From: Nocardioides cavernae
Lineage (GTDB): Bacteria > Actinomycetota > Actinomycetes > Propionibacteriales > Nocardioidaceae
NCBI RefSeq assembly: GCF_016907475.1
Contig: NZ_JAFBCA010000001.1
Span: forward strand, 434,001 to 498,000
Reading direction: 5' to 3'
DNA: 64,000 nt
Shown here: positions 36,994 through 45,002 of the stretch, piece by piece
Position numbering within the stretch: the stretch's first letter is position 1
How the letters are laid out: each line of letters begins with the position of its first letter
The notes under the pieces: generated by a model
Databases searched by the model: none
Told to the model about the DNA's origin: nothing
What the model saw: the letters and a program-made list of their open reading frames with translations, nothing else
Program-made: the position numbers and the translations under genes

Positions 36994-37671
36994 ATGCGGA
37001 TCGTCGTCCTGACCGGTGCCGGGATCTCCGCCGAGAGCGGCCTCACCACGTTCCGCGACTCCGGCGGCCTCTGGGAGGGCCACGACCCGATGCAGGTCGC
37101 CACCCCGGAGGCGTACGCCGACGACCCGGGCCTCGTCCAGCGGTTCTACGACGCCCGGCGGGCGGCGCTGTCGCGGGTCGAGCCCAACGCTGCGCACCAC
37201 GCGCTCGTACGCCTCGAGGACGCCCTCGGCGACGACCTGCTCGTCGTGACCCAGAACGTCGACGACCTGCACGAGCGTGCCGGCTCCCGACGGGTGCACC
37301 ACATCCACGGACGGCTGCAATCGGCCTGGTGCACGCGCTGCGGCGAGCGCCACGAGTGGTACGGCGCACTGGCGGACGGACCCGCCTGCCCCTCGTGCGG
37401 CGTGGCCGACCTGCGCCCCGACATCGTGTGGTTCGGCGAGATCCCCTACGGCATGGACCTCGTCGAGCAGGCGCTGGAGGAGTGCGACCTCTTCGTCTCG
37501 ATCGGCACGTCGGGAGTCGTCTACCCGGCCGCGGCGTTCGTGCACTGGGCGCGCGGCGCCACCCTCGAGCTCAACCTCGAGCCCAGCGCCGGCGCCACCG
37601 ACTTCGCCGAGTCCCGGCAGGGTCCGGCCACCCGCCTCGTGCCCGCCTGGGTCGACGAGCTGCTCGCCTGA
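36994..37671 (+). CDS. cobB: NAD-dependent protein deacylase, sirtuin class III
   Basis: A 225-residue sirtuin. NAD-binding GAGISAESGLTTFRD (residues 8-22), Gln/Asn/Asp in TQNVDDLHERAG and catalytic His105 (HHIHG) are present, with a structural zinc site Cys113, Cys116, Cys132 and Cys135. Tyr52 and Arg55 (FYDARR) are the pair that marks desuccinylase activity in SIRT5/CobB-type enzymes. It probably removes acetyl and succinyl groups from lysines of metabolic enzymes. The ATG at 36994 follows TAGGAC by 6 nt with no good Shine-Dalgarno. The divergent neighbour starts the amidohydrolase-peptidase-ligase operon. Confidence 0.92.
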   Translation: MRIVVLTGAGISAESGLTTFRDSGGLWEGHDPMQVATPEAYADDPGLVQRFYDARRAALSRVEPNAAHHALVRLEDALGDDLLVVTQNVDDLHERAGSRRVHHIHGRLQSAWCTRCGERHEWYGALADGPACPSCGVADLRPDIVWFGEIPYGMDLVEQALEECDLFVSIGTSGVVYPAAAFVHWARGATLELNLEPSAGATDFAESRQGPATRLVPAWVDELLA

Positions 37672-37739
37672 CTTCCCCGTTCGCCTGCGCCCCGCCGCGG
37701 GCCGTGGTGTGATCGTCCGGCTCAGGACGAGGGGACACC

Positions 37740-38459
37740 ATGCGAACGATCCGGGGCGTGGCAACGGCCGTCACGCTGGCCGTAGCCGTCAGCGGCTGCA
37801 GCGTGTACGACGACCTCACCACCAGCGACTTCGCCAAGCAGGACGGCGAGGCGATCGTCGCTGCCGCCGGCGAGGCGATGCAGGACGTGACGAGCCTGCG
37901 CCTGACCGGTCAGGTCAGGGAGGCGGGCGAGCAGTACTTCGTCGACCTCAGCGTGGACCGGGACGACCGGTGCACCGGGACCCTCCGGATCGGCGGCAGC
38001 CACCTCGACGTCCGCCGGCTCGGCGACCGGGCATGGGTCAAGGGCGAGGCCGGCGCGTTCAACCGCCTCGGCGGCGGTTCGATCCCCCGGAGCGCGCTCC
38101 AGCGCCTGAGCACCTCGTGGCTCCCGCTCGAGGGCAAGGCGGCCGCGTCGCTCTGCGACTTCGACAAGCTGCTGAAGACCTTCGAGGTCGTCGACTTCGA
38201 CGAGAAGGGCGGCGACCGGGAGGACATCCCGGCCACCGTGGGCGAGGAGAGCAGCGTCGACGGGCAGACGGTGGTCCAGCTCAGTGCCTCACCCGGCGGT
38301 GCGCACGACGAGATGGTCTGGGTTCGGAGCGAGGCGCCCCACCACGTCGTGAGGATCGAGTCCACGGCCACCCAGGACGGCGGCACCATCGCCTTCTCCG
38401 AGTTCGACGAGGACGTCGAGGTGGAGGCGCCGGCCCCGAAGGACGTCCTGCGCCCCTGA
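37740..38459 (+). CDS. LppX/LprG-like lipoprotein
   Basis: A 239-residue surface lipoprotein. The signal sequence MRTIRGVATAVTLAVAVSGC ends in a lipobox, with lipidation at Cys20. The mature part (AIVAAAGEAMQDVTSLRLTGQV, FVDLSVDRDDRCTGTLRIGG, ARVKG-type strands, a central hydrophobic run around STSWLPL) resembles the LppX/LprAFG half-barrel fold that carries lipids in mycobacteria and relatives, but the similarity is only of pattern. GAGGGGA lies just upstream of the ATG. It converges with the first histidine kinase, with 5 bp between the stops. The role is unknown. Confidence 0.75.
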   Translation: MRTIRGVATAVTLAVAVSGCSVYDDLTTSDFAKQDGEAIVAAAGEAMQDVTSLRLTGQVREAGEQYFVDLSVDRDDRCTGTLRIGGSHLDVRRLGDRAWVKGEAGAFNRLGGGSIPRSALQRLSTSWLPLEGKAAASLCDFDKLLKTFEVVDFDEKGGDREDIPATVGEESSVDGQTVVQLSASPGGAHDEMVWVRSEAPHHVVRIESTATQDGGTIAFSEFDEDVEVEAPAPKDVLRP

Positions 38460-38464
38460 CGCCG

Positions 38465-40267
38465 TCAGGAACCTGAGCCGGCTCGAGGCACGAGCGGCCG
38501 GAAGTTCAGGCGGACGCGGGTGCCGCGACCGAGCGTCGACTCGACCTCGATGCCGCCGCCGTGGCGCTGCATGATCTCCCGCACGATGCCGAGGCCGAGA
38601 CCCGTGCCGGGCCGCATCAGCGCCGCCTCGTTGGTCGAGCGGAACAGCGGGGCGAAGAGGTTGGCCTGGTCGGCCTCGGAGATGCCGAGTCCCTCGTCGT
38701 TGCAGACGAAGGACAGCCCGCCGTCCGGCCGGTGCTCGACGCCGATCCACACCTCGTGGCCGGCGTCGGAGTACTTCACCGCGTTGTCGACGAGGTTGGA
38801 CACCGCGCTGGCGATCTCGCGCGGGTCGCCCAGGACGACAGCCTCGCCGAGGTCGCCGACGAGGTGGAGCGTGATTCCGGAGCGCTCGGCGACGGCGGTC
38901 ATCGCCGCGAGCGTCTCCTCGACGACCGGGACCAGGTCGACCTGCTGCATGGCAGGCGGCTGCTGCGGGTCGCTGACCTGCGACAGCATCGACAGCCCCT
39001 GGAGCAGGTCGCCCAGCCGCTCGCTGGCCCGCAGGATGGCCTGGGCACGCCGCTGGTCGCGCTCGTCGATGGTCTCGCTCGACGCGAGGAACTCGGCGTT
39101 GGCGGCGATGACCGTCATCGGGTTGTTGATCTCGTGGGTCAGCTCGCGGAGGAACCAGTGCCGCGCCACCTCGAGCTCGCGCAGCTCCTCGAGCAGGCGG
39201 CGCTCGCGCTGGGTGGCCTGCGCGTTGGCGATGGCGCGTCCGAGGTCGTGTCCGAGCTCCAGCGCGGCGACGCCCTCGCCGTCGGTCCAGCGGCGCGAGC
39301 CCGTGCGCCGCGCGCACATCAGCATGCCGAGCACCGTGTCGTCTACGCCGACGGGAGCGACGACGACCGCCTCGAATCCGGCCTTGTCGAGCGCGGTGGT
39401 GAACCAGTCGGCGTACGCCGCGAGCTCGGGGTCGCCCCAGACGTGCCCGGGCTCGATGATGAGCACCCGCTGGTGGGTCCACGCACGCGCCGCTGCCCCG
39501 TCGAGCGCTCGCCGCACCTCGGGCGCCATCTTGAGCCCCAGGCTGTCGGGGCTGCCGGTGTCCTCGTCGATGAAGACCCGGATCTCCAGCTCGTCGACGT
39601 ACAGCGCCCCGAGCAGGGTCGATCGGGCCTCACGCAGCAGGTGGTTGACGTCGTGGCGGGCGGGGTTGGACCGCGCGAGTCGGCGGGTGGCCCGGATGAC
39701 CCGCATGTGGTCGGCGTACTCCTCGCGCTCGACCACCGTGAGGATCGAGCGCAGGATCGTGGCGAGCTCGTCGCTGACGTCGAGGAGTCGCGCGCCGTCG
39801 GGTCGTGCGAGGTCGTGCGGCACGTCGAGGTAGAGCAGCGCGCGCAGGTCGCCGCGCTCGTCGTCGATCCGGGCGACGAGCATGTCCATGGGGTGCCAGT
39901 CGCCCTGCTCGCCGTCGGTCGGGAGGTCGGGGACGACGATCACGCCGTCGATGCGCTCGCGGATCTCCTCGGAGAGGTTCTCGAACGGGATCCAGAGGAA
40001 GTGGCCGTGCTCCTCGCCCTGGGCGAAGACGAGCTGCATGTCGGACAGGCGCGACGCCGTGCCTAGGCGCTCCTCGGCGCTGGCCGGGTCGCCGTGGATC
40101 GCGACGAACTCGAGCAGGCCCTTGGGCCGCACCACCTCGATCGCACACACGCGGAAGCCCGTGCGGGCGGCGGCGTCGCCGGCCAGGGCGTGCATGAGCG
40201 CGCGCGCCCGCGCGTCACCCCAGCTGAGGTCGCGCGTCCTGCGCTCCCCTGTCCGCACCTGCTCCAT
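38465..40267 (-). CDS. Soluble sensor histidine kinase, paralogue A
   Basis: A 600-residue cytoplasmic kinase without transmembrane helices. The N-terminal ~150-residue domain (ALMHALAGDAAARTGFRVCAIEVVRPKGLLEFVAIHGD) is shared with the next gene. A GAF-like domain follows at ~205-350. The dimerisation/phosphoacceptor box is FLRELTHEINNPMTV with His378. The ATPase has N box SNLVDNAVKYSD, G1 NDEGLGIS and G2 GTGLGLGIV. The overall design is that of a kinase reading a diffusible cytoplasmic signal. No response regulator is adjacent. ATG 40267 has a GGGAGG about 11 nt upstream. The gene lies 116 bp downstream of its paralogue on the same strand. Confidence 0.88.
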   Translation of the reverse strand: MEQVRTGERRTRDLSWGDARARALMHALAGDAAARTGFRVCAIEVVRPKGLLEFVAIHGDPASAEERLGTASRLSDMQLVFAQGEEHGHFLWIPFENLSEEIRERIDGVIVVPDLPTDGEQGDWHPMDMLVARIDDERGDLRALLYLDVPHDLARPDGARLLDVSDELATILRSILTVVEREEYADHMRVIRATRRLARSNPARHDVNHLLREARSTLLGALYVDELEIRVFIDEDTGSPDSLGLKMAPEVRRALDGAAARAWTHQRVLIIEPGHVWGDPELAAYADWFTTALDKAGFEAVVVAPVGVDDTVLGMLMCARRTGSRRWTDGEGVAALELGHDLGRAIANAQATQRERRLLEELRELEVARHWFLRELTHEINNPMTVIAANAEFLASSETIDERDQRRAQAILRASERLGDLLQGLSMLSQVSDPQQPPAMQQVDLVPVVEETLAAMTAVAERSGITLHLVGDLGEAVVLGDPREIASAVSNLVDNAVKYSDAGHEVWIGVEHRPDGGLSFVCNDEGLGISEADQANLFAPLFRSTNEAALMRPGTGLGLGIVREIMQRHGGGIEVESTLGRGTRVRLNFRPLVPRAGSGS

Positions 40268-40383
40268 GGCGTCTCGCCCTCCCACCGCCACGTGGATCGT
40301 AGGCGGGCGAAGGTGGACACCGGACCGTTTTCCGCAGGTTGCGGCCTGCACTGTGGACGAGCCGTTGCCGGGTGGACGACGCG

Positions 40384-42153
40384 TCAGCGCGCCGCGCGCG
40401 GGCGGCCGACCGGCAACCACACGGTGAACGTCGTCCCCTCGCCGAGCACCGACTCAACCTCGACCGTCCCGTCGTGGCCGGTCACGACACGCTCGATGAT
40501 CGCGAGTCCGAGGCCGGTGCCCGGGCGCTTGCGCGCCTCGGGGCTGCTCGAACGGAAGAAGGGAGCGAACACCTTGTCGACCTCGGCGGCGGAGATGCCG
40601 ATGCCGGTGTCGGTGCAGGTGATCAGCACCCCCGCGACCCCGTCCACCGCGCGGCGCGAGACGTCCATCGCGACCCGCCCACCCTCGGGGGTGTACTTGA
40701 CCCCGTTGGACAGGAGGTTGGAGACCATCCGCTGCAGCCCCGCCGACTCGCCGGTCACCACGAGGTCGTCCGCGACGACCGTCCGCATCGCCACGCCGGC
40801 CCTCGCCGCCATGGGGGCGAGGAAGTCGCTCGTCTCCCGCACCAGGTCGGACAGGTCGACCTCGCCCATCGGGGCGCCCCGGTCGGGATCGCTGACCGAG
40901 GCGAGGGTCATCAGGTCCGCCACCATGTCCTCGATGCGCCGCGCCGCCCGGTCGAGCGCCTCGAGCGAGTGGCTCGACTCCTCGGAGTGCGTCTCGAGGC
41001 CCAGCAGCTCGAGGTGGGAGAACAGCACGCTGACGGGGTTGCGCAGCTCGTGGGCGAGGGTCAGGACCATGTCGCGGCGGTAGTCGTTGACGTCGCGGAG
41101 CTCCACGTTGAGCGCGCGCTGACGCTCCATCAGCCGCCCCTCCAGCAGCAGCCGGGCCAGGTCGGAGGCGACGGTCGTGGCGGCGTTGATCTCGGAGGCG
41201 TTCCAGCTCGGTGCGTCGGGCGCCCGACCCATCGACAGCGTGCCGAGGTACTCCTCGCCGGCGCCGATCGGCACCAGCAGGCCCGACCCGAGGGCGTACG
41301 TGTCGAGCAGGCGCGTGAGCGAGGGTGGGGTCTCGATCGACTCCTCCTTCATGCTCCACGTGTGCTGTCGCTCGACGACCACGTGGCCGCGCCGCGCCCA
41401 CTGCCCGCGCATCAGCTCCGTCACGTGGAGCCGGTCCGCTTCGATGCCGGGCACGTCGGAGCCCGCCACGATCACGTCGACGGTCGCGACGTCCATCGCC
41501 TCGACCATGGCTCGTGACAGCTCCCTCGACAGGTCCTGCACGCCCAGCCCCGGTCGTACGCTCTCGATCGCGCGCCGCGCCTGGGTGACCATCCGCACCT
41601 GCTCGCCGTAGAGCTCGCGCTCGACGATGCTGATGACCGCCTCGAACAACACCCCGGCCTCGGCGTTGATCGCCGCCGCGCCCTCCGGAGTGGGACGCAG
41701 CCCGGACCACGGCTCGTCGAGGTAGAGCAGCCCGCGCAGCTCGCCGTCCTCGTTCTCCAGCAGGCGCACCATCTGGTCGTCGGGGTCCCAGCCGTTGGGG
41801 AGGCCCGAGGCCGGCACGTCCGGCTTGTGGCCGTACTCGTCGAGCCAGGCGCGCGTCTCGTCGTCGAGCCGCTCGCTCGGGATGTGCCTCCAGCCGGCCA
41901 GCTCCACACCGAGCTCGCGGATGTGGTCGAGGGCGAGCGGCGAGGCCTGGCCGAGCATCTTGTCGCGGGCGGCGTCGTCACCGGCGATCGCCACGAACTC
42001 CAGGTAGCCGTCGGAGCGCAGCGCCTCGATCGCCACCACCTTGTGGTGGGTGCGCTTGGCGAGGTCCTCGGCGATGGCGTGCAGCACCGCGCGCTGGGCC
42101 TCGTTCCCCCATGCGCGTCCCCGCGGGCGTACCCACAGCCCGTCGTCGTCCAT
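40384..42153 (-). CDS. Soluble sensor histidine kinase, paralogue B
   Basis: A 589-residue cytoplasmic kinase. The N-terminal domain VLHAIAEDLAKRTHHKVVAIEALRSDGYLEFVAIAGDD aligns without gaps to the first domain of the neighbouring kinase, including LEFVAI-GD. A GAF-like region spans ~200-340. The phosphoacceptor is His368 in VLTLAHELRNPVSVLF. The N box is VSNLLSNGVKYTPEGG, with G1 TDTGIGIS and G2 GTGLGLAI. The two kinases are clearly a tandem duplication that has diverged in the sensor middle. No partner receiver is adjacent, so the target must be encoded elsewhere. It is divergent from an acyl-CoA dehydrogenase gene. Confidence 0.88.
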   Translation of the reverse strand: MDDDGLWVRPRGRAWGNEAQRAVLHAIAEDLAKRTHHKVVAIEALRSDGYLEFVAIAGDDAARDKMLGQASPLALDHIRELGVELAGWRHIPSERLDDETRAWLDEYGHKPDVPASGLPNGWDPDDQMVRLLENEDGELRGLLYLDEPWSGLRPTPEGAAAINAEAGVLFEAVISIVERELYGEQVRMVTQARRAIESVRPGLGVQDLSRELSRAMVEAMDVATVDVIVAGSDVPGIEADRLHVTELMRGQWARRGHVVVERQHTWSMKEESIETPPSLTRLLDTYALGSGLLVPIGAGEEYLGTLSMGRAPDAPSWNASEINAATTVASDLARLLLEGRLMERQRALNVELRDVNDYRRDMVLTLAHELRNPVSVLFSHLELLGLETHSEESSHSLEALDRAARRIEDMVADLMTLASVSDPDRGAPMGEVDLSDLVRETSDFLAPMAARAGVAMRTVVADDLVVTGESAGLQRMVSNLLSNGVKYTPEGGRVAMDVSRRAVDGVAGVLITCTDTGIGISAAEVDKVFAPFFRSSSPEARKRPGTGLGLAIIERVVTGHDGTVEVESVLGEGTTFTVWLPVGRPRAAR

Positions 42154-42271
42154 CACCGTTCCCACCGCCCGTCCCGAGCCCGACGACCGCGACGTTACGC
42201 TGAATCCGGTCGTCCCGGACCCTCTTCCGGGTGATGGGCACGGCTTGGTGACTCGCGGGTAACATAGCGGC

Positions 42272-43417
42272 ATGAAGCGTGAGATCTACGACGAGGACCA
42301 CGAGGCCTTCCGCGCCTCGGTCAAGCAGTTCCTGGACCGCGAGGTCACCCCCCAGCTCGAGACGTACGCCGGCAACCACGGGCTCGACCGCGACTTCTGG
42401 CTCGCCGCCGGCAAGCAGGGCTTCCTCGGCCTCGAGATCCCGGAGGAGCACGGCGGCTCCGAGGCCGGCGACTACCGGTTCAACGCCGTCCTCACCGAGG
42501 AGCTCGCCAAGGTCAACATGACCCTCCCGAGCTGTGTCGGCATCCACGCCGACATCACGGTCCCCTACCTCGTCCACCTCACCAACGACGAGCAGCGGGC
42601 ACGCTGGCTGCCGCGGGCCGCGACCGGCGAGCTCGTCACGGCCATCGGCATGACCGAGCCCGGCGGCGGCTCCGACCTCGCCAGCCTCCGGACCACCGCC
42701 GTCCGTGACGGGGACGACTGGGTGATCAACGGGTCCAAGACCTTCATCACCAACGGCGGCTCGGCCGACCTCGTGCTCGTCGCGGCCCGCACCAGCCCGG
42801 AGAAGAAGGCCAAGGGCATCTCGCTCTTCGCCGTCGACACCACGCTGGACGGCTTCAGCGTCGGCCGCGTGCTCGACAAGGTCGGCCAGGACGACTCCGA
42901 CACCGCCGAGCTGTCCTTCGAGGACGTGCGCGTCAGCAACGACGACCTCGTCGGCCCGCTGGACACCGGCTTCATCTCGATGATGCAGTTCCTCCCGCAG
43001 GAGCGCCTCGGCTCGGCGATCACCAACCTCGCCCACGCCAAGCAGATCCTCGAGGAGACGATCCAGTACGCCAAGGACCGGCAGGCGTTCGGCCAGGCCA
43101 TCGGCTCGTTCCAGAACACCCAGTTCCTGCTCGCCGACCTCGTGACCCGCGTCGACGTCACCCAGGCGTTCGTCGACCAGTGCGTCGTCGCGCACACCAA
43201 GAAGGAGCTGACACCCGTCGACGCCGCCAAGGCCAAGTGGTGGACCTCGCAGGTGCAGAACGACGTGCTCGACCACTGCGTGCAGGTGCACGGTGGCTAC
43301 GGCTACATGAACGAGTACCGCGTGGCCCGCGCCTGGCGCGACGCCCGCGTGACCAAGATCTGGGCGGGCTCCAACGAGATCATGAAGATGCTGATCGGCC
43401 GCGACCTCGGGCTGTGA
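42272..43417 (+). CDS. Acyl-CoA dehydrogenase
   Basis: A 381-residue FAD enzyme that introduces the alpha-beta double bond in acyl-CoA. Signature 1 is AIGMTEPGGGSDLASLRTTA (FAD and substrate binding). The catalytic base region is WAGSNEIMKMLIGRDLGL near the C-terminus, preceded by QVHGGYGYMNEYRVARAWRDARV (signature 2). The Glu is thus at the late (isovaleryl-type) or standard position; chain length and branching of the substrate cannot be read with confidence. The start is ATG 42272, 6 nt after TAACAT (42260-42265), with no Shine-Dalgarno, so leaderless. No electron-transfer flavoprotein gene is nearby. Confidence 0.9.
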   Translation: MKREIYDEDHEAFRASVKQFLDREVTPQLETYAGNHGLDRDFWLAAGKQGFLGLEIPEEHGGSEAGDYRFNAVLTEELAKVNMTLPSCVGIHADITVPYLVHLTNDEQRARWLPRAATGELVTAIGMTEPGGGSDLASLRTTAVRDGDDWVINGSKTFITNGGSADLVLVAARTSPEKKAKGISLFAVDTTLDGFSVGRVLDKVGQDDSDTAELSFEDVRVSNDDLVGPLDTGFISMMQFLPQERLGSAITNLAHAKQILEETIQYAKDRQAFGQAIGSFQNTQFLLADLVTRVDVTQAFVDQCVVAHTKKELTPVDAAKAKWWTSQVQNDVLDHCVQVHGGYGYMNEYRVARAWRDARVTKIWAGSNEIMKMLIGRDLGL

Positions 43418-43474
43418 GACGAGCGGTGCCGTCCGAGGCACGAGGACGCCGCGTGGGCTCGGCCAGGTCGAGTG

Positions 43475-43508
43475 GGCCCGCGACTGAGGCACGTAGTCGC
43501 GTCGGGCC
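43475..43508 (+). terminator. Bulged hairpin after the acyl-CoA dehydrogenase gene
   Basis: GGCCCGCGACT (43475-43485) pairs with AGTCGCG (43495-43501) and, after a 3-nt bulge, GGCC (43505-43508), around a 9-nt loop. It lies between the dehydrogenase and ThpR genes and is a possible terminator. Confidence 0.4.
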
Positions 43509-43523
43509 GTGTCGAGACAAGCC

Positions 43524-44084
43524 ATGACGCGGATGTTCGTGGCGGTCGTGCCGCCCGAGGAGGTCGTGGAGGACCTCGAGGCGTTCCTGTCGGCGCGGCG
43601 CGAGGCGGCGTCGTTCCGCTGGTCCGCCACGGAGCAGTGGCACGTGACGCTGGCCTTCGCCGGGTCGGTGCCGGAGCGGGCGCTCGACGGGCTCGACGAG
43701 CTGCTGGCACTGGCGGCGGAACGGCGCACGTCGTTCGGGATGCGCGTCACCGGCGGCGGCGCCTTCCCGCACCCCGACGCGGCGCGCGTCCTGTGGTCCG
43801 GTCTGGAGGTCGACGACGAGGCGGGCCTCGACGGGCTCGCCGCGTCGTGCCGGGCCGCGATGTCCCGTGCGGGCGCCCGCGTCGACGGCCAGCGGTTCCA
43901 CCCGCACCTGACCCTCGGCCGGCTCGGTCGGCCGGCCAACGTCACGTCGTGGGTGCGGCTGCTCGACGCCTACGAAGGCCCCCGCTGGCAGGTCGACGAG
44001 GTCGCGCTCGTGGCGTCGTACCTCGGTGAGGGCGCCCGCCGCCGACCGCGGCACGAGGTCGTCCGGACGTACGCGCTCGGCTGA
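43524..44084 (+). CDS. thpR: RNA 2',3'-cyclic phosphodiesterase (ThpR/LigT)
   Basis: A 186-residue member of the 2H phosphoesterase family. The two catalytic HxT motifs are His40-Val-Thr42 (QWHVTLAFAG) and His128-Leu-Thr130 (FHPHLTLGR). The N-terminal MFVAVVPPEEV is typical. The enzyme opens 2',3'-cyclic phosphates at RNA ends and may ligate tRNA halves in vitro. I use ATG 43524; a GTG at 43509 and an ATG at 43533 are in-frame alternatives, and none has a clear Shine-Dalgarno. The gene stands alone between the dehydrogenase and the metal transporter. Confidence 0.9.
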   Translation: MTRMFVAVVPPEEVVEDLEAFLSARREAASFRWSATEQWHVTLAFAGSVPERALDGLDELLALAAERRTSFGMRVTGGGAFPHPDAARVLWSGLEVDDEAGLDGLAASCRAAMSRAGARVDGQRFHPHLTLGRLGRPANVTSWVRLLDAYEGPRWQVDEVALVASYLGEGARRRPRHEVVRTYALG

Positions 44085-44097
44085 CGTCGTACGCCAC

Positions 44098-44116
44098 GCA
44101 GCCAAGCCTCACCTTC
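44098..44116. promoter_or_regulatory. Weak candidate iron box (DtxR/IdeR-like)
   Basis: The stretch AGCCAAGCCTCACCTT (44100-44115) matches the right half of the actinobacterial iron box (AGGCTCACCT) well and the left half poorly. It lies 116 bp upstream of a VIT1/CCC1-type Fe/Mn transporter, the only reason to record it. Confidence 0.25.
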
Positions 44117-44200
44117 GTTGCGCGGTGCACCACTGCGAGCGACGATCAAGGCGTGAGTGAGCGACGCGAGCGAGCCATTCGACACAGTGCCCGGGTGCCT

Positions 44201-44234
44201 CATGCGTGCACGGAGCGAAGCGAGTACGTGCATG
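44201..44234 (+). promoter_or_regulatory. Hairpin enclosing the start codon of the metal transporter gene
   Basis: CATGCGTGCAC (44201-44211) can pair with GTACGTGCATG (44224-44234) at 10 of 11 positions, counting two G-U pairs. The 12-nt loop is GGAGCGAAGCGA. The start codon ATG 44232-44234 lies in the stem and a GGAG in the loop, so the fold could limit translation. The upstream stretch 44136-44176 is rich in GAGCGA-type repeats. Confidence 0.35.
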
Positions 44235-44966
44235 AGTTTTGAGATCGGAACCGACGAGGATCCCCGGCACTTCCACGAGGAGCTGGGTGACAACGTCGGC
44301 ACGCGGCTCAACTGGCTGCGGGCCGCGGTGCTCGGCGCCAACGACGGCATAGTCTCCACCGCCGGCGTCGTGATGGGTGTGGCCGGTGCCACCGACGACA
44401 GCGGCGCGATCGTGATCGCCGGCATCGCGGCCCTGACCGCCGGCGCCCTCAGCATGGGAGCCGGCGAGTACGTCTCGGTCAGCACCCAGCGCGACTCCGA
44501 GAGGTCGATCCTCGGCCTCGAGGCCGCGGAGCTGCGGCAGATGCCGAAGACCGAGGAGCGCGAGCTCGCCGCGATGTACGTCGAGAAGGGCCTGTCGCCG
44601 GAGACGGCCGAGAAGGTCGCCCGCGAGCTGACCGAGCACGACGCACTCCGCGCGCACGCCGACATCGAGTTCGGCATCGACCCCGACAACCTGACCAACC
44701 CGTGGCACGCCGCCTGGGCGTCCATGCTCGCCTTCACGGTCGGGGCGCTGCTGCCGCTGCTGATCGTGGCGTTCGTCCCCGACAGCGTCCGGGTGCTGGT
44801 GACCGTCCTCAGCGTCGTCGCGGCGCTGGCTCTCACCGGGTTCGTCAGCGCGCGCATCGGCTACAGCCCGCGCCTGCCTGCTGTCCTTCGCAACGTGTCC
44901 GGCGGTCTGCTCGCCATGGGGGTCACCTACCTCATCGGCACGCTCGCCGGCACCACGCTCGGCTGA
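44232..44966 (+). CDS. VIT1/CCC1-family Fe/Mn transporter
   Basis: A 244-residue membrane protein. The signature TM1 region is NWLRAAVLGANDGIVSTAGVVMGVAGA, with Asp in the GANDG motif, followed by GALSMGAGEYVSVSTQRDSE in TM2. A cytoplasmic helical segment (EERELAAMYVEKGLSPETAEKVARELTEHDALR) is the metal-binding domain of the family. Three further helices complete the five-helix fold. Relatives move Fe2+ or Mn2+ out of the cytoplasm, into vacuoles in eukaryotes. ATG 44232 lies inside a possible hairpin; an in-frame ATG at 44202 is an alternative. It converges with pntB. Confidence 0.88.
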   Translation: MSFEIGTDEDPRHFHEELGDNVGTRLNWLRAAVLGANDGIVSTAGVVMGVAGATDDSGAIVIAGIAALTAGALSMGAGEYVSVSTQRDSERSILGLEAAELRQMPKTEERELAAMYVEKGLSPETAEKVARELTEHDALRAHADIEFGIDPDNLTNPWHAAWASMLAFTVGALLPLLIVAFVPDSVRVLVTVLSVVAALALTGFVSARIGYSPRLPAVLRNVSGGLLAMGVTYLIGTLAGTTLG

Positions 44967-45002
44967 CCGGTCCGTCGCCGGTCGAGGGGTCGCCGGGGAT
45001 GA

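Noticed and set aside
44157..44231. A longer N-terminus for the VIT1/CCC1 transporter
   Set aside because: The extra residues (Cys- and Arg-containing, no family match) are encoded by the GAGCGA-rich repeat stretch; family similarity starts after ATG 44232.
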